Below are positions 34,287 to 45,265 of a stretch of 64,000 nt of DNA, piece after piece. Made by a program: the position numbers and the translations under genes. Position 1 is the first letter of the stretch; every line of letters begins with the position of its first letter. The notes under the pieces are model-generated. The model was not told where the DNA came from and did not search any database. It saw only the letters and a list, made by a program, of their open reading frames with translations. This DNA comes from Extensimonas soli (lineage in GTDB: Bacteria > Pseudomonadota > Gammaproteobacteria > Burkholderiales > Burkholderiaceae_C): assembly GCF_029211265.1 (NCBI RefSeq), contig NZ_JARGEL010000013.1, positions 465,359 to 529,358 of the forward strand, in the 5' to 3' direction.

Positions 34287-35132
34287 TCACATGCGCAGCG
34301 CGCGCCACGCCAGCGGCGCGGCATCCCAGGCACGCAGGCGCGGGCGGGTGTGCAAGCTTGCGCCGCGCAGCGCCTGCACCTTGCCCAGCACGCGCAGGCC
34401 GCCTTGCACCACCAGGCGCAGCTCCCAGCCCATGCGCCCCGGCACACGGTGCACGAGTTTCATGCCTTTTTGCATGATAGCGCCCGTCCAGTCTGCGTAA
34501 TCAGCTATCAAATTCGATATTTCCGGCGTCAGGCGCAGGGCCAGCACATCCGCCTGCTGCACGCTGTGGCGCGCGCAGTCTGCGGCGCAAAGGTAGTAGC
34601 GCCCGCGCGGAATATCGACGCTCAAGTCCTGCCAGAAGTTGATGAGCTGCAGCGCCGTGCAGATGGCGTCGCTCTCTTGCTGGGCCGCGGCGTCGTGCAC
34701 GTCGTAGAGGTGCAGCAGCAGCCGCCCAATCGGGTTGGCCGAGCGGCGGCAGTAATCGAGCAGTTCGGCGCGGTTGGCGTAGCCGGTGCCGGCACGGGTT
34801 TTTTCCACGTCCTGGCGAAAGGCGTCGAGCAAGTCCGCCAGCAGGGGCACGGGCAGCTGGTGGCGTTGCAATGCCCACTGCAGCGGGCCGAACACCGCCG
34901 CCCAGCGCGGCGCCGGCGGCTGGCCCGCAGCCACGGCGTGCAGCTCGGCGGCATAGGCGGACAGGTCGGCAAGGCGCTCGGCGGCCGAGGTGTGGCCTTC
35001 ATCGGCAATATCGTCGGCCGTGCGCGCGAAGTGGTAGATCGCCGCAATCGCCGGTCGCAGCCGCGGCGGGCACAGCAGCGAGGCGACGGGGAAGTTCTCG
35101 TAGTGGGTGATGGGCGCTGAAGGGGGAGGCAC
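34287..35132 (-). CDS. hpnC: Squalene synthase-like HpnC
   Basis: 281 residues from GTG 35132 (VPPPSAPITHYENFPVAS); a much longer frame exists upstream but is translation of the tig complement. The aspartate motif is ADDIADEG (about 39-46) and the second is NFWQDLSVDIPRGRYYL. HpnC converts presqualene diphosphate to hydroxysqualene, which HpnE then reduces. The gene is on the same strand as hpnD and hpnE but separated from them by the chemoreceptor. A tRNA-Leu gene is divergent from it across about 130 bases. Confidence 0.88.
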   Translation of the reverse strand: MPPPSAPITHYENFPVASLLCPPRLRPAIAAIYHFARTADDIADEGHTSAAERLADLSAYAAELHAVAAGQPPAPRWAAVFGPLQWALQRHQLPVPLLADLLDAFRQDVEKTRAGTGYANRAELLDYCRRSANPIGRLLLHLYDVHDAAAQQESDAICTALQLINFWQDLSVDIPRGRYYLCAADCARHSVQQADVLALRLTPEISNLIADYADWTGAIMQKGMKLVHRVPGRMGWELRLVVQGGLRVLGKVQALRGASLHTRPRLRAWDAAPLAWRALRM

Positions 35133-35266
35133 GCGGCGATTGTCCGCCAAAGCATCGGGGGCCTGCGCTGAGGGATAAGCTGCATGCGCGCTCAGGCTAA
35201 AATATCCAGTTGACCGATTCACAGAGAGGCGGCTGGCATTGCCTGCCGCCTGTTCGTTTGTAAACC

Positions 35267-35353
35267 GCGCGGGTGGCGAAATTGGTAGACGCACCAGGTT
35301 TAGGTCCTGACGCCAGCAATGGTGTGGGGGTTCGAGTCCCCCCCCGCGCACCA
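35267..35353 (+). tRNA. tRNA-Leu (anticodon TAG)
   Basis: 87 bases with encoded CCA. The acceptor stem GCGCGGG pairs with CCCGCGC, the D arm contains GGCGAAATTGGTAGACGC, the anticodon loop reads TTTAGGT and the T arm contains GTTCGAGTC. A long variable arm (class II tRNA) is present, as leucine tRNAs require. A TAAAAT box at 35198-35203 is a possible -10. It reads CUN codons and lies just upstream of tig. Confidence 0.95.
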
Positions 35354-35426
35354 TCCATGTGTGATCTGCGGCATTTTCCATGCACTGCGAAGCCGCTGCA
35401 CTTGCACAGCCCCACGAGGAATAAAA

Positions 35427-36746
35427 ATGGCCGTCACCGTCGAAACCCTTGAAAAGCTCGAGCGCAAGATCACGCTCAGCCTGCCCATGAGCAGCATCCA
35501 GTCCGAAGTCGAAAACCGCCTCAAGCGCTTGGCGCGCACCGTGAAGATGGACGGCTTTCGCCCCGGCAAGGTGCCGCTGAGCGTGGTGTCGCAGCGCTAC
35601 GGCTACTCGGTGCAGTACGAAGTCATCAACGACAAGGTCGGCGAGGCCTTCACCAGCGCCGCCAACGAGGCCAACCTGCGCGTCGCCGGCCAGCCGCGCA
35701 TCACCGAAAAAGAAGGCGCCCCTGAGGGCGAAGTTGCGTTCGACGCCGTGTTCGAAGTGTTCCCTGAAGTTCAAATCGCCGACCTGTCCGCAGCGCAGCT
35801 CGAGAAGTTCACCGCCGCAGTGGACGAAGCCGCGATCGACCGCACCATAGACATTCTGCGCAAGCAGCGGCGCAGCTTTGCCGAGCGCGCACTCGATGCT
35901 GTAGCGCAGGATGGCGACCGCGTCACGGTCGACTTCGAAGGCAAGATCGACGGCGAACCCTTCGAAGGTGGCAAGGCCGAAGACTTCCAATTCATCATCG
36001 GCGAAGGCCAGATGCTCAAGGAATTCGAAGACGCCGTGCGCGGCATGAAGGTCGGCGAAAGCAAGACCTTCCCGCTTGCCTTCCCCGAGGACTACCACGG
36101 CAAGGACGTGGCCGGCAAGACGGCCGACTTCCTGGTCACGGTCAAAAAGATGGAGGCCGGGCACCTGCCCGAGATCGATGAAGCCTTCGTGCGTTCGCTG
36201 GGCATTGCCGACGGCAGTATCGAGGGTCTGCGCGCCGACATCCGCAAAAATCTCGAGCGCGAAGTCAAGGCGCGGCTGCAGGCGCGCAACAAGCAGGCCG
36301 TGATGGACCTGCTGGTGACGCAGGCCGAGCTCGACTTGCCCAAAGCCAGCGTAGATGCCGAAATCGCCCGCCTGCGCGAAGACATGCTGGCCGACCTCAA
36401 ACAGCGCGGCATGAAGGACGTCGAAAAGTTCCAGGCCCAACTGCCCGACGACATCTTTCGTGAGCAAGCCGAGCGCCGCGTGCGCCTCGGGCTGATCGTG
36501 GTTGAACTGGTGCGAGCCAACCAGCTCGATCCCAAGCCCGAGCAGGTCAAGGCCCATGTCGAAGAGCTGGCCTCGAGCTACGAGCACCCCGAAGAGGTCG
36601 TGCGCTGGTATTACTCGAATCCTGAGCGTATGACCACCGTCGAGGCTTTGGTGCTCGAAAACAACGTGACGGATTTCGTGCTCGGCAAGGCGCAGGTCAC
36701 GGAAAAAACGCTGTCCTTCGACGACCTGATGGGGCAGCAGGGCTGA
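35427..36746 (+). CDS. tig: Trigger factor
   Basis: 439 residues from ATG 35427, with GAGGAATAAAA upstream. The N-terminal ribosome-binding domain carries VKMDGFRPGKVPLSVV (signature GFRPGK), the central FKBP-type prolyl isomerase domain has GDRVTVDFEGKIDGEPFEGG, and a helical C-terminal arm follows. It binds nascent chains at the ribosome exit. It heads the conserved tig-clpP-clpX-lon cluster. A stem-loop follows the stop codon and may attenuate read-through to clpP. Confidence 0.96.
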   Translation: MAVTVETLEKLERKITLSLPMSSIQSEVENRLKRLARTVKMDGFRPGKVPLSVVSQRYGYSVQYEVINDKVGEAFTSAANEANLRVAGQPRITEKEGAPEGEVAFDAVFEVFPEVQIADLSAAQLEKFTAAVDEAAIDRTIDILRKQRRSFAERALDAVAQDGDRVTVDFEGKIDGEPFEGGKAEDFQFIIGEGQMLKEFEDAVRGMKVGESKTFPLAFPEDYHGKDVAGKTADFLVTVKKMEAGHLPEIDEAFVRSLGIADGSIEGLRADIRKNLEREVKARLQARNKQAVMDLLVTQAELDLPKASVDAEIARLREDMLADLKQRGMKDVEKFQAQLPDDIFREQAERRVRLGLIVVELVRANQLDPKPEQVKAHVEELASSYEHPEEVVRWYYSNPERMTTVEALVLENNVTDFVLGKAQVTEKTLSFDDLMGQQG

Positions 36747-36766
36747 TCCTGGTTTGATTTTTGCGT

Positions 36767-36804
36767 GGGGCTTGTGCAAGCTGGCACAAGCCCCAATTCA
36801 TTTT
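36767..36804 (+). terminator. Stem-loop after tig, possible terminator or attenuator
   Basis: GGGGCTTGTGC (36767-36777) pairs perfectly with GCACAAGCCCC (36784-36794) around a 6-base loop, followed by AATTCATTTT. The T-run is interrupted, so termination is likely partial, allowing some tig transcripts to continue into clpP. Confidence 0.65.
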
Positions 36805-36838
36805 CTGGGTACAGTATGCCTCTATCACAGGAGAACAC

Positions 36839-37447
36839 ATGAGCGCGTTGGACACACAAGGTTTGGGCATGGTCCCCATGGTCATAGAGCAATCTGGCCG
36901 GGGCGAGCGCGCCTACGATATTTATTCTCGTCTGCTCAAGGAGCGCGTCATTTTTTTGGTGGGTCCGGTGAATGACCAGACGGCCAATCTGGTGGTGGCG
37001 CAGCTGCTGTTCCTCGAGAGCGAAAACCCGGAAAAGGACATTTCCCTCTACATCAATTCCCCGGGCGGCTCGGTGAGTGCCGGTTTGGCAATTTTCGACA
37101 CCATGAATTTCATCAAGCCGGATGTTTCCACGCTGTGCATAGGCCTTGCGGCAAGCATGGGGGCCTTTTTGCTGACTGCTGGTGCCAAGGGAAAGCGCTT
37201 CACGCTCCCGAATTCCAAGGTCATGATCCACCAGCCCTTGGGTGGCATGCAAGGCCAGGCGACCGAGATCGAGATCCACGCCCGCGAAATCCTCAAGACG
37301 CGCGAGCAACTCAACAACATCCTGGCCGAGCGCACCGGCCAGCCGCTCGAAAAAATCGAGCGCGACACCGAGCGCGACTATTTCCTCACGGCCGATGAGG
37401 CCAAGGACTATGGGCTTGTGGACCAGGTCATCAGCAAGCGCGGCTAA
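36839..37447 (+). CDS. clpP: ATP-dependent Clp protease proteolytic subunit
   Basis: 202 residues from ATG 36839, preceded by CAGGAGAACAC. The catalytic triad is Ser106 (GLAASMGAF), His131 (MIHQPLGG) and Asp180 (DTERDYF), with the spacing of E. coli ClpP. A short N-terminal propeptide is expected. It forms the tetradecameric chamber that ClpX, encoded 84 bases downstream, feeds with unfolded substrates. Confidence 0.97.
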   Translation: MSALDTQGLGMVPMVIEQSGRGERAYDIYSRLLKERVIFLVGPVNDQTANLVVAQLLFLESENPEKDISLYINSPGGSVSAGLAIFDTMNFIKPDVSTLCIGLAASMGAFLLTAGAKGKRFTLPNSKVMIHQPLGGMQGQATEIEIHAREILKTREQLNNILAERTGQPLEKIERDTERDYFLTADEAKDYGLVDQVISKRG

Positions 37448-37531
37448 GCTTGAACTGCGGCATTTCCCTTGGGAGTAGCCGCTTCGTTTTGGTTATCATC
37501 ATTCCAAGATTTTGTTACAAGGCATCGTTCC

Positions 37532-38797
37532 ATGGCCGATAAAAAAGGCGTTTCCAGCGAAAAAACGCTTTACTGCTCTTTCTGCGGCAAGAGTCAGCAT
37601 GAAGTGAAAAAGCTCATTGCCGGCCCGTCGGTCTTCATCTGCGACGAGTGCATAGACCTGTGCAACGAGATCATTCGCGATGAACTGCCCGTGGACGAGC
37701 TTGCGCGCGAAGGGCGCAAGGACTTGCCCACGCCGGCCGAAATCAAGGCCAACCTGGACCAGTACGTCATCGACCAGGACATCGCCAAGCGCACCCTGGC
37801 CGTGGCCGTTTACAACCACTACAAGCGCCTGCGCCACAAGGACAAAGCGCGCAAGGATGCGGTGGAGCTGGCCAAGAGCAACATCCTGCTGATCGGCCCC
37901 ACGGGCTCGGGCAAGACGCTGCTGGCGCAGACGTTGGCGCGCGTGCTCGACGTTCCCTTCGTGATGGCCGACGCGACCACGCTCACCGAGGCGGGCTACG
38001 TCGGCGAAGATGTGGAAAACATCATCCAAAAGCTTTTGCAAAGCTGCAACTACGACGTCGAGCGCGCCCAGCGCGGCATCGTCTATATCGACGAAATCGA
38101 CAAAATTTCGCGCAAATCCGACAATCCTTCCATCACACGCGACGTTTCGGGCGAGGGCGTGCAGCAGGCACTGCTCAAGCTCATCGAGGGCACGATGGCG
38201 AGCGTGCCTCCGCAAGGCGGGCGCAAGCATCCGAACCAGGATTTTTTGCAGATCGACACGACCAATATCCTGTTCATCTGCGGTGGCGCGTTTGCCGGGC
38301 TGGAAAAAGTCATCGAAAGCCGCACCGAGGCTTCCGGCATAGGCTTTGGTGCCACGGTCAAGAGCAAGAAGCAGCGCTCCCTGAGCGAGGTGTTCACCGA
38401 AATCGAGCCTGAAGACCTGATCAAGTTCGGCCTGATCCCCGAACTCGTGGGCCGCATGCCCGTAGTGGCCGCGCTCGCCGAACTCAACGAAGACGCGCTC
38501 GTGCGCATCCTGACCGAGCCCAAGAATGCGCTGGTCAAGCAATACAGCCAATTGCTCTCCATGGAGGGGGTGGAGCTCGAGGTGCGCCCCACCGCCCTGA
38601 AGGCCATCGCCCGCAAGGCCCTCGCGCGCAAGACCGGCGCACGTGGCCTGCGCTCCATTCTCGAGCAGGCGCTCATGAACACCATGTTCGAATTGCCCAA
38701 CATGAGCAATGTCGAGAAGGTAGTGGTTGATGAGAACACGATCGAAGAAAACAAGCCGCCTCTGCTCGTTTATCGCGAGGCTGCGAAAAAGGCCTGA
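37532..38797 (+). CDS. clpX: ATP-dependent Clp protease ATP-binding subunit ClpX
   Basis: 421 residues from ATG 37532. The N-terminal zinc-binding domain has CSFCGK and CDECIDLC (about 15-43). The AAA+ module has Walker A GPTGSGKT, Walker [11 protein letters not shown] and the sensor region GRMPVV. It unfolds tagged proteins and delivers them to ClpP. The start gives the family-typical MADKKG; an in-frame upstream extension is not needed. Confidence 0.97.
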   Translation: MADKKGVSSEKTLYCSFCGKSQHEVKKLIAGPSVFICDECIDLCNEIIRDELPVDELAREGRKDLPTPAEIKANLDQYVIDQDIAKRTLAVAVYNHYKRLRHKDKARKDAVELAKSNILLIGPTGSGKTLLAQTLARVLDVPFVMADATTLTEAGYVGEDVENIIQKLLQSCNYDVERAQRGIVYIDEIDKISRKSDNPSITRDVSGEGVQQALLKLIEGTMASVPPQGGRKHPNQDFLQIDTTNILFICGGAFAGLEKVIESRTEASGIGFGATVKSKKQRSLSEVFTEIEPEDLIKFGLIPELVGRMPVVAALAELNEDALVRILTEPKNALVKQYSQLLSMEGVELEVRPTALKAIARKALARKTGARGLRSILEQALMNTMFELPNMSNVEKVVVDENTIEENKPPLLVYREAAKKA

Positions 38798-38928
38798 GAG
38801 CGGCCCTGGCCGCTGACAAGCAGGCGACCTTGGTTCTTTGGGCTGGTTTGCGTTCAGTGGCAGGTTGCGCAGGGGATTGAAAATCCCCAGGCCCAGGCCA
38901 TATTCGATCACATTCGATAAGGATTCAT

Positions 38929-41352
<2,424 letters not shown>

Positions 41353-41374
41353 GTCTGCAGCGTTGTCAAGCATA

Positions 41375-41410
41375 GAAAAGGGCCGCGAGAGTGCGGCCCT
41401 TTTCTTTTTT
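41375..41410 (+). terminator. Rho-independent terminator of lon
   Basis: A 12-bp perfect stem, GAAAAGGGCCGC with GCGGCCCTTTTC, around a 6-base loop (GAGAGT), followed by TTTTTT. It separates the protease cluster from the tRNA cluster. Confidence 0.95.
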
Positions 41411-41454
41411 GAGCATCAAATACGTTAGAATCTGGCGCAACGGAGCAAACGGCA

Positions 41455-41460
41455 TATAAT
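41455..41460 (+). promoter_or_regulatory. Probable -10 box of the first tRNA-Gly transcript
   Basis: A consensus TATAAT lies 18 bases before the tRNA-Gly 5' end and after the lon terminator. A good -35 hexamer at normal spacing is not obvious (TCTGGC region), so the promoter may rely on other elements. Confidence 0.6.
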
Positions 41461-41478
41461 GGCGGGCTTCGGTTAAAT

Positions 41479-41554
41479 GCGGGAATAGCTCAGTTGGTAG
41501 AGCGCAACCTTGCCAAGGTTGAGGTCGCGAGTTCGAGCCTCGTTTCCCGCTCCA
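41479..41554 (+). tRNA. tRNA-Gly (anticodon GCC), copy 1
   Basis: 76 bases with encoded CCA. The acceptor GCGGGAA pairs with TTCCCGC, the D arm is AGCTCAGTTGGTAGAGC, the anticodon loop reads TTGCCAA and the T arm GAGTTCGAGCCTC. It is identical over its whole length to the copy at 41794-41869. Confidence 0.96.
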
Positions 41555-41596
41555 GATGCTGCAAAAGAGACAGGGTTTCTTTGCACAAAAGCCCAG

Positions 41597-41670
41597 GGCG
41601 CGGTAGCAAAGCGGTTATGCACCGGATTGCAAATCCGTGTAGGTCGGTTCGACTCCGGCCCGCGCCTCCA
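41597..41670 (+). tRNA. tRNA-Cys (anticodon GCA)
   Basis: 74 bases with encoded CCA. The acceptor GGCGCGG pairs with CCGCGCC, the anticodon loop reads ATTGCAAAT and the T arm contains GGTTCGACTCC. It lies 42 bases after the first tRNA-Gly and is probably on the same transcript. Confidence 0.95.
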
Positions 41671-41736
41671 CTGGTATTGGTGTTCGGAAAGATGCCTGAC
41701 CAGGGACTTCAGCGTCCAAGGGCGTGAAAATGGCAG

Positions 41737-41742
41737 TATAAT
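41737..41742 (+). promoter_or_regulatory. Probable -10 box of the second tRNA-Gly
   Basis: A second consensus TATAAT, 51 bases before the second tRNA-Gly. It suggests that this copy has its own promoter. No convincing -35 hexamer is visible 16-18 bases upstream. Confidence 0.5.
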
Positions 41743-41793
41743 TTTGAGTTCCAGGTGTGCAAAGAAGATCAGGCGGAGTGCACCGGAAACCAT

Positions 41794-41869
41794 GCGGGAA
41801 TAGCTCAGTTGGTAGAGCGCAACCTTGCCAAGGTTGAGGTCGCGAGTTCGAGCCTCGTTTCCCGCTCCA
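41794..41869 (+). tRNA. tRNA-Gly (anticodon GCC), copy 2
   Basis: 76 bases, identical to the copy at 41479-41554, so the pair flanks tRNA-Cys as direct repeats. Recombination between them would delete tRNA-Cys. A terminator starts 7 bases after its CCA. Confidence 0.96.
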
Positions 41870-41876
41870 ATATCGC

Positions 41877-41903
41877 AAGGGAAGCCCAGGCTTCCCTTTT
41901 TTC
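41877..41903 (+). terminator. Rho-independent terminator after tRNA-Gly copy 2
   Basis: AAGGGAAGC (41877-41885) pairs with GCTTCCCTT (41890-41898) around a 4-base loop, followed by TTTT and C. It stands between tRNA-Gly and tRNA-Leu, only 31 bases ahead of the latter. Confidence 0.85.
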
Positions 41904-41933
41904 TTGGGCCATGGCCAGTGGCTGTCGGCCTGA

Positions 41934-42027
41934 GCCCCGATGGTGAAATTGGTAGACACAGCGGACTTAAAATCCGCCGCTTACCTGCATAAGGGGCGTG
42001 CCGGTTCGATCCCGGCTCGGGGCACCA
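41934..42027 (+). tRNA. tRNA-Leu (anticodon TAA)
   Basis: 94 bases with encoded CCA. The acceptor GCCCCGA pairs with TCGGGGC, the D arm contains GGTGAAATTGGTAGACAC, the anticodon loop reads CTTAAAA and the T arm GGTTCGATCCC. The variable arm is long. It reads UUA/UUG codons. The next gene begins 12 bases after the CCA end. Confidence 0.95.
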
Positions 42028-42038
42028 GGGTGAAAATC

Positions 42039-42656
42039 ATGTCAAGTTACAACGCTCCCTTTGAAATCCATGTGCACGGCCAGGTGTCTCTGCGGGCCGA
42101 TGTGCGCTTTGAGCAGTTGCAACAGGCGCTCAAGCCGCTGTGGAAGTACGCCGGAGCGCGCTCCTTGGCTGATGGCGCCGCCAGCCTTTACGAAGAAGAG
42201 CCTGGCATCCAGTTCGACCCCAAAGAACATGTGCTGCAGATGTGCTGGACGGTGCAGGGGGATGAGGACTTTCGCCAATCGCTCGACGACCTGTGCATGG
42301 GCCTCAACGAGCTCGCCGAGAGCGGTGCAGCCATAGAGGTGAGCTTTTACGACATCGAGTTCGACGAGGAAGAGGAAGACGACGGCACAGAAGCGCGTGA
42401 CGATTTTCTGATGCTCTTTGTCGGCCCCACGCCTGCGGCCATCATGCAGGTGCAGCGCGACCTGCTCGTGCAGGACGTGGTGAACCTCATGGAGCGCCAC
42501 TTTGACGCATCCGAGCTCGGCGGGGTGGTGGCCGAGATCGACAAGCTTTTCACGCAGCGTTTCGATGCGCTCGTCAATTCGCTAGAGATCAGCAAGCCGC
42601 CGCGCGGCCCGGGCGGCGGCCATGGCGGCGGACGCCGTCCGCGCCATTTGCACTGA
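42039..42656 (+). CDS. Conserved hypothetical protein (probably DUF6806)
   Basis: 205 residues from ATG 42039 (MSSYNAPFEIHVHGQVSLR). The protein is soluble and acidic, with an EFDEEEEDDG run in the middle and a Gly/Arg-rich C-terminus (PPRGPGGGHGGGRRPRHLH). I recall close homologues across Comamonadaceae, under a DUF6806 label, but no function. The start lies 11 bases after the tRNA-Leu CCA, so its mRNA should be released by tRNA 3' processing; AGGG in that gap may serve as the ribosome site. Strong conservation of FGPTPAAIMQVQRDLLVQDV-like segments supports a real gene. Confidence 0.75.
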   Translation: MSSYNAPFEIHVHGQVSLRADVRFEQLQQALKPLWKYAGARSLADGAASLYEEEPGIQFDPKEHVLQMCWTVQGDEDFRQSLDDLCMGLNELAESGAAIEVSFYDIEFDEEEEDDGTEARDDFLMLFVGPTPAAIMQVQRDLLVQDVVNLMERHFDASELGGVVAEIDKLFTQRFDALVNSLEISKPPRGPGGGHGGGRRPRHLH

Positions 42657-42691
42657 GCTTGCCGAACATTCCCGCGCACCCGCCTGCGGTA

Positions 42692-43564
42692 TCAAGCCAA
42701 GTTGACGCGCTCGCACTGCTGCGCGGGCAGTTGCAGCCAGCGCTGCGCCGCGGCTTGCAGGGGGGGCAGTGCGCCGGTGGTCAGCAATTGCACGGCACCA
42801 GCGGTATCTCCCGACAAGGATTCCGGCGCCAGTGCCGCAGCTTGCGCCAGCAAACGTCGGGTCTGCCGCGCCACGGGAGCTCCGGTGTCGATGATCTGCA
42901 CCTGCGGGCCGACGAGCTCGCGCAAAGTGGGCAGCGCAAAGACGTAGTGCGTGCAGCCGAGCACCAGTGTGTCTATCTCGCCAATTTCGGTGCCAAATCG
43001 ACCCATAGCGCTGATGTAGCGCGCGCAAAGTGCTCTCACTTCAGGAGTTTCGGCGCCTGCGCACAAGGGTTGCTCGGTGCTGCGCTCTATGGCATGGGCC
43101 AGGCCGTCGCAGGCCTGGAGGATGAATTCAGCCTGCCCGGCGAGGGCGGCGTGCAACCTGCGGAATTTGTCACTGCCTAGGGTGCCGCGTGTGCCGATCA
43201 CGCCGATGCGCCTGGTCTGGCTCAGCTGCACGGCCGGCTTGAGCGCGGGCTCCACGCCCACGAGCGGCAAGTCGGGGTGGCTGCTGCGCACCTCGTGGAT
43301 GGCGGCGGCGGTGGCCGTGTTGCATGCGACCACCAGGGCCTTGATGCGGTGCTGCGCGCGCAAATAGGCGGTGATCGCGTGCGTGCGCTGCGCGACGAAG
43401 CGCGCCTCGCGCTCGCCGTAGGGGGCGTGGCCGCTGTCGGCCAGATAGACGAAGCGCTCGTGCGGCAACTCGGCACGCAACGCGCGCAGCACGCTCAGGC
43501 CGCCGATGCCGCTGTCGAAGACGCCTATGGGACGCTCGGCAAGAGGCATGGACGCTGGCTGCAT
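42692..43564 (-). CDS. murI: Glutamate racemase
   Basis: 290 residues from ATG 43564 (MQPASMPLAERPIG); ATG 43549 is also possible. The family signature is PIGVFDSGIGGLSV, and the two catalytic Cys residues are in VACNTATAAA and LGCTHYVF. It makes D-glutamate for peptidoglycan. It follows the fumarase gene on the same strand with a gap of about 30 bases, so the two are probably co-transcribed. Confidence 0.94.
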   Translation of the reverse strand: MQPASMPLAERPIGVFDSGIGGLSVLRALRAELPHERFVYLADSGHAPYGEREARFVAQRTHAITAYLRAQHRIKALVVACNTATAAAIHEVRSSHPDLPLVGVEPALKPAVQLSQTRRIGVIGTRGTLGSDKFRRLHAALAGQAEFILQACDGLAHAIERSTEQPLCAGAETPEVRALCARYISAMGRFGTEIGEIDTLVLGCTHYVFALPTLRELVGPQVQIIDTGAPVARQTRRLLAQAAALAPESLSGDTAGAVQLLTTGALPPLQAAAQRWLQLPAQQCERVNLA

Positions 43565-43595
43565 GAAGTGGTGCGCCCGGGGTGCGCTCAGCCTT

Positions 43596-45152
43596 TCAGG
43601 CCTGGGCGATGCCAATGCCTTTGAACTCGCCCGTGGCGATGCGTTGCTGCCACTCGGCCGGGCCGATGGTGTGCACGCTGGTGCCCGTGGAGTCCACCGC
43701 TACGGTGACGGGCATGTCCACCACGTCGAACTCATAAATGGCTTCCATACCCAAATCCTCGAAGCCCACCACCCTGGCTTTTTTGATGGCTTTGCTGACC
43801 AGATAGGCGGCGCCGCCTACGGCCATGAGGTAGGCGCTGCGGTGCTTTTTGATCGCCTCGATCGCCACTGGGCCACGTTCGGCCTTGCCTACCATGGCGA
43901 TGAGCCCCGTCTGGCTCAGCATCATCTCGGTGAATTTGTCCATGCGCGTCGCTGTCGTGGGGCCTGCGGGGCCGACGACTTCGTCGCGCACCGGATCGAC
44001 GGGGCCGACGTAGTAGATCACGCGGTTGGTGAAGTCGACCGGCAGCTTTTCGCCCTTGGCCAGCATGTCCTGGATGCGCTTGTGTGCGGCATCACGGCCG
44101 GTGAGCATCTTGCCGTTGAGCAGCAGGGTCTGGCCGGGTTTCCAGCTGGCGACTTCCTGGGGCGTGAGCGTGTCGAGGTTCACGCGCTTGCTCTTTTCGG
44201 TGTCGGGGTGCCAGTCCACCTTGGGCCACAGGTCCAGGCTCGGCGGGTCGAGATAGACCGGCCCCGAGCCGTCCAGCACGAAATGCGCGTGGCGCGTGGC
44301 CGCGCAGTTCGGAATCATGGCCACGGGCTTGCTCGCCGCGTGCGTGGGGTACATCGCGATCTTCACGTCGAGCACGGTGGTCAGCCCACCCAGGCCCTGC
44401 GCGCCTATGCCCAGGGCGTTGACCTTTTCGAACAGCTCCAGGCGCAGTTCCTCGACGCGGTCGAGCTTTGCGCCCGAAGCGGCCTTGGCTTGCAACTCGT
44501 ACATGTCCAGGTCGTCCATCAGGCTTTGCTTGGCCAGCAGCGCGGCTTTTTCTGCGGTGCCGCCTATGCCTATGCCCAGCATGCCCGGCGGGCACCAGCC
44601 GGCGCCCATGGTGGGCACGGTCTTGAGCACCCATTCGACGAGGTCGTCGTTGGGGTTGAGCATGGCGAGCTTGGACTTGTTTTCCGAGCCACCGCCCTTG
44701 GCCGCGACGGTGACATCGACGGTGTTGCCGGGCACGATCTCGGTGAAGATCACCGCAGGGGTGTTGTCCTTGGTGTTTTTGCGCTCGAACTGCGGGTCGG
44801 CCACGACGGAGGCACGCAGCGTGTTGTCCGGGTCGTTGTAGGCGCGGCGCACGCCCTCGTTGATGGCGTCGTCGAGGCTGCCGGTAAAGCCCTCCCAGCG
44901 CACGTCCATGCCCACTTTCAGGAATACGTTGACGATGCCCGTGTCCTGGCAGATCGGGCGGTGGCCCATGGCGCTCATTTTGCTGTTGGTGAGGATCTGT
45001 GCCATCGCGTCCTTGGCCGCGGGGCTTTGTTCGCGCTCGTAGGCGCGGGCCAGATGCTCGATGTAGTCGGCGGGGTGGTAGTAGCTGATGTATTGCAGCG
45101 CGCCGGCGATGGATGCGATCAGGTCGTCCTGGCGGATGGTGGTCGTGGTCAT
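43596..45152 (-). CDS. fumA: Class I fumarate hydratase (4Fe-4S)
   Basis: 518 residues. It converts fumarate to malate in the citric acid cycle. The alpha domain has CQDTG and GWCPPGMLGIGIGG, and NCAATRH supplies the third Cys expected to bind the [4Fe-4S] cluster. The beta domain begins LDTLTPQEVASWKPGQ and contains GPTTATRMD. The length matches the fused alpha/beta class I enzyme. A gene for the Fe-S carrier Mrp lies directly upstream on the same strand, which fits the need for an iron-sulfur cluster. Confidence 0.93.
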   Translation of the reverse strand: MTTTTIRQDDLIASIAGALQYISYYHPADYIEHLARAYEREQSPAAKDAMAQILTNSKMSAMGHRPICQDTGIVNVFLKVGMDVRWEGFTGSLDDAINEGVRRAYNDPDNTLRASVVADPQFERKNTKDNTPAVIFTEIVPGNTVDVTVAAKGGGSENKSKLAMLNPNDDLVEWVLKTVPTMGAGWCPPGMLGIGIGGTAEKAALLAKQSLMDDLDMYELQAKAASGAKLDRVEELRLELFEKVNALGIGAQGLGGLTTVLDVKIAMYPTHAASKPVAMIPNCAATRHAHFVLDGSGPVYLDPPSLDLWPKVDWHPDTEKSKRVNLDTLTPQEVASWKPGQTLLLNGKMLTGRDAAHKRIQDMLAKGEKLPVDFTNRVIYYVGPVDPVRDEVVGPAGPTTATRMDKFTEMMLSQTGLIAMVGKAERGPVAIEAIKKHRSAYLMAVGGAAYLVSKAIKKARVVGFEDLGMEAIYEFDVVDMPVTVAVDSTGTSVHTIGPAEWQQRIATGEFKGIGIAQA

Positions 45153-45265
45153 GGCAGGTGGTGATGTGAAGAGAAGGGCGAGAGAAGGGCGAGAGAAGGA
45201 CGGGCAGGATTATCTCTCTGCGCCCATGCAGGAGGCGCCCGCCGACGGTGGCGGGCGCGCGGCCT

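Noticed and set aside
45171..45200. Short GAGAAGGGCGA tandem repeat ahead of the fumarase gene
   Set aside because: Only about 2.6 copies of an 11-base unit; too short to be more than local slippage, and no regulatory meaning is visible.
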